Shown here piece after piece: positions 13,198-14,522 of a DNA stretch of 14,522 nucleotides. The notes below the pieces were generated by a model, which was given only the letters and a program-made list of their open reading frames with translations, was not told where the DNA came from and did no database searches. The DNA is from CAYLUN01 sp964386865 (GTDB lineage: Bacteria; Verrucomicrobiota; Kiritimatiellia; RFP12; UBA1067), in contig CAYLUN010000120.1 of NCBI GenBank assembly GCA_964386865.1, positions 1-14,522 on the forward strand, in the 5' to 3' direction. The number at the start of each line of letters is the position of its first letter. Positions within the stretch are counted from its first letter, which is position 1. The position numbers were made by a program, and so were the translations under genes.

Positions 13198-14244
13198 ATG
13201 CAACTCCGCATAGTCGCCTGCACCTGCCTGCTGCTCACGGGCTGCGCCTCGCGCACCGATCCGAGCGCTGCTGCCGCGCCCCACGAGCTGCTGCCCGACC
13301 CGACCTACGCCGGATGGTTCCACCTTCGCGGGCTGGGCTTACCCACGGACGACGGCCTAGACAAGGGCGTGTTCCGCTCTTCGGGCAAGGTCGGCCAGCC
13401 GGTCTGGACGCTCGCGCAGTGGGCCTCGAGGCACAGCCTCGCCGACCCGGCCGCGACGCGCCAGCTCCAGCTCGACGACCACCTGTTCGCGATCACCAAC
13501 GCCTCCAAGCGCGTGACGGTCGACAGCCGGCGCGGCGAGATCGAGCTGGCGCTCTTCGCCTCGGCCTGCTACGACCGGCCGCGCCAGCAGGGCGAGTCTT
13601 GGCCGCACCTGCTGGCCTCGGCGCCGCTGACCGACACGCGCTACCCCTCGTTCTCGTGCCGCGTTGCGCCCATGAAGAAGCTGGACGTCTCGTTCGCGTG
13701 CCGGCTCGACTCGTTCATCGACCGGCACCCGGAGGCCAACCCCAAGCTGCACGCCGCGCAGTTCCAGCTCTTCCTCTACGTGCAGAACCTCACGCAGGGC
13801 GACGACGGCTTCGGCGACATGCTGTGGTTCGGCATCCCGATCTTCGACAACCGCTTCCCGCTCAAAGACGAAAGCTACCAGCGCGACGGCGGCAAGGCCG
13901 ACGCTTCGGGCAAGTTCATCTACTCCCTGCCGAGCAAGGCCTGCCTCGCCGAGGGCGAGGGCTTCGTGCGCGACGGCCGCCTGCTCGAGGGCAAGAGCGC
14001 GCGCTGGGTGGAGTTCCGCGCCGATGTCGCGCCGTGGATCGTCTACGCCTTCCAGCTCGCCCGCAAAAACGGGTTCCTCGCGACCACGGAGCTGCGGGAC
14101 CTCTACGTGAGCGGCCTGAACTTCGGCTGGGAGATGACCGGCGCGTATGACGCGTCCATGCGGCTGCGCGGGCTTTCCATTGTCGCGACGCCCAACCCGC
14201 CCGTCAAAACCGCCGACCTCCCCGACAAGCCTGCCGCCCGCTGA
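13198..14244 (+). CDS. Large predicted lipoprotein of unknown function
   Basis: A 348-residue protein with a clear lipobox (LLLTGC, C16). The mature part has the look of a beta-sandwich: alternating short strands, many aromatic residues, and segments such as YAGWFHLRGLGLPTDDG, FQLFLYVQNL, DMLWFGIPIFDNR, WVEFRADVAPWIVYAF and LNFGWEMTGAYDASMRLRGL. The final GWEMTG...DASMRLRGL block recalls carbohydrate-binding or glycan-active lectin-like folds, but I cannot name a family. The frame is open upstream to 12988; the ATG at 13198 is chosen because it opens the signal peptide, although its ribosome site (TGGAAAC) is weak. An ATG at 13144 would add 18 residues. It is 96 bases before the eboE-like gene, on the same strand, so the two could share a transcript. 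Confidence 0.75.
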   Translation: MQLRIVACTCLLLTGCASRTDPSAAAAPHELLPDPTYAGWFHLRGLGLPTDDGLDKGVFRSSGKVGQPVWTLAQWASRHSLADPAATRQLQLDDHLFAITNASKRVTVDSRRGEIELALFASACYDRPRQQGESWPHLLASAPLTDTRYPSFSCRVAPMKKLDVSFACRLDSFIDRHPEANPKLHAAQFQLFLYVQNLTQGDDGFGDMLWFGIPIFDNRFPLKDESYQRDGGKADASGKFIYSLPSKACLAEGEGFVRDGRLLEGKSARWVEFRADVAPWIVYAFQLARKNGFLATTELRDLYVSGLNFGWEMTGAYDASMRLRGLSIVATPNPPVKTADLPDKPAAR

Positions 14245-14340
14245 GCGGGAGCAAACGATGGGGTAACTTTCAACGCTCAAGTGATGGACGAGCGACCTCG
14301 CCAACCGCTGAACCCTGAACCTCTCTAACCGTCCCGCCCC

Positions 14341-14522
14341 ATGCCCATCCCCTACTGCCTGAATATTCACCCCGGCGAGAGCCTGACGTCCGTGCGCGAG
14401 GCGATCGAGACTCACGCCTGCGCCGTGAAAGCCCGCGTCTCGCCAGACGCGCCCTATCCGCTCGGCCTGCGGCTCGCCGCATCGGCCGCCGCGGAGCTCG
14501 CGGAGCCCGCCGCGCTGGAGTC
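14341..14522 (+). CDS. eboE: N-terminal part of an EboE-like TIM-barrel protein (cut by the window edge)
   Basis: The first 60 codons are visible and the frame runs off the right edge. The start MPIPYCLNIHPGESL, then AVKARVSPDAPYPLGLRL and an alanine-rich helix, match the conserved opening of EboE proteins as I know them (C-N-[IV]-HPGE, then a V-[KR]-x-R-[VL]-x-P segment and GLRLS/A). EboE is a sugar-isomerase-like TIM-barrel protein of the ebo cluster, which is tied to export or trafficking of secondary metabolites and includes a UbiA-type prenyltransferase (EboC) and a dehydroquinate-synthase-like protein (EboD). No Shine-Dalgarno is visible in the C-rich sequence before the ATG, and no promoter was found between 14245 and 14340. 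The call rests on the short N terminus only. Confidence 0.7.
   Translation, partial: MPIPYCLNIHPGESLTSVREAIETHACAVKARVSPDAPYPLGLRLAASAAAELAEPAALE

Noticed and set aside
13357..14415. A 352-codon minus-strand frame opposite the plus-strand lipoprotein
   Set aside because: Antisense shadow; the plus-strand frame has a clear lipoprotein signal and more natural residue composition.

Overview
The window looks like a chromosomal segment of a GC-rich Gram-negative bacterium, most likely from the PVC group (Kiritimatiellota, Verrucomicrobiota or Lentisphaerota). This placement is inference. It rests on tandem Tat-exported Gfo/Idh/MocA oxidoreductases with a ThuA-like partner, many small lipoproteins, and short G-rich hairpin repeats. 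No rRNA, tRNA, CRISPR or transposase was seen.

Region 1 (116-821) is a RelE/ParE-type toxin and ribbon-helix-helix antitoxin pair on the minus strand. It has a good sigma-70-type promoter and is visibly richer in A+T than the rest. Bases 1-115 hold nothing I recognise. A REP-doublet (REPIN-like) repeat at 753-821 separates this pair from region 2.

Region 2 (876-5945, minus strand, transcribed from high to low coordinates) is a complete hoxF-hoxU-hoxY-hoxH-protease operon. It encodes a bidirectional, NAD(P)-coupled group 3d-type [NiFe] hydrogenase and its C-terminal processing protease. HoxF is the NuoE-NuoF fusion form with a degenerate N-terminal 2Fe-2S site. HoxF and HoxU form the diaphorase module, HoxY and HoxH the hydrogenase module. 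The protease overlaps hoxH and appears to start at CTG behind a perfect Shine-Dalgarno sequence. An inverted pair of G-rich hairpins lies between hoxY and hoxH.

Region 3 (6068-11245, minus strand) is a four-gene set: Tat-exported oxidoreductase, ThuA-like protein, second Tat-exported oxidoreductase, and a lipoprotein related to the Gfo/Idh/MocA family. It has a promoter upstream and a strong terminator at the end. By analogy with ThuA/ThuB and 3-keto-glycoside pathways it may process sugars or glycosides in the envelope; the substrate cannot be told from sequence.

Region 4 (11362-13033, minus strand) is a tightly overlapped operon of three small predicted lipoproteins of unknown role. The two upstream proteins share an R-[IL]-x-HPV motif just after the signal peptide, and the third carries FD-x2-G type repeats. 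Region 5 (13198 to the end, plus strand) is divergent: a large lipoprotein of unknown function, then the first 60 codons of a gene that resembles eboE. The latter suggests that an ebo-type metabolite cluster continues beyond the right edge.
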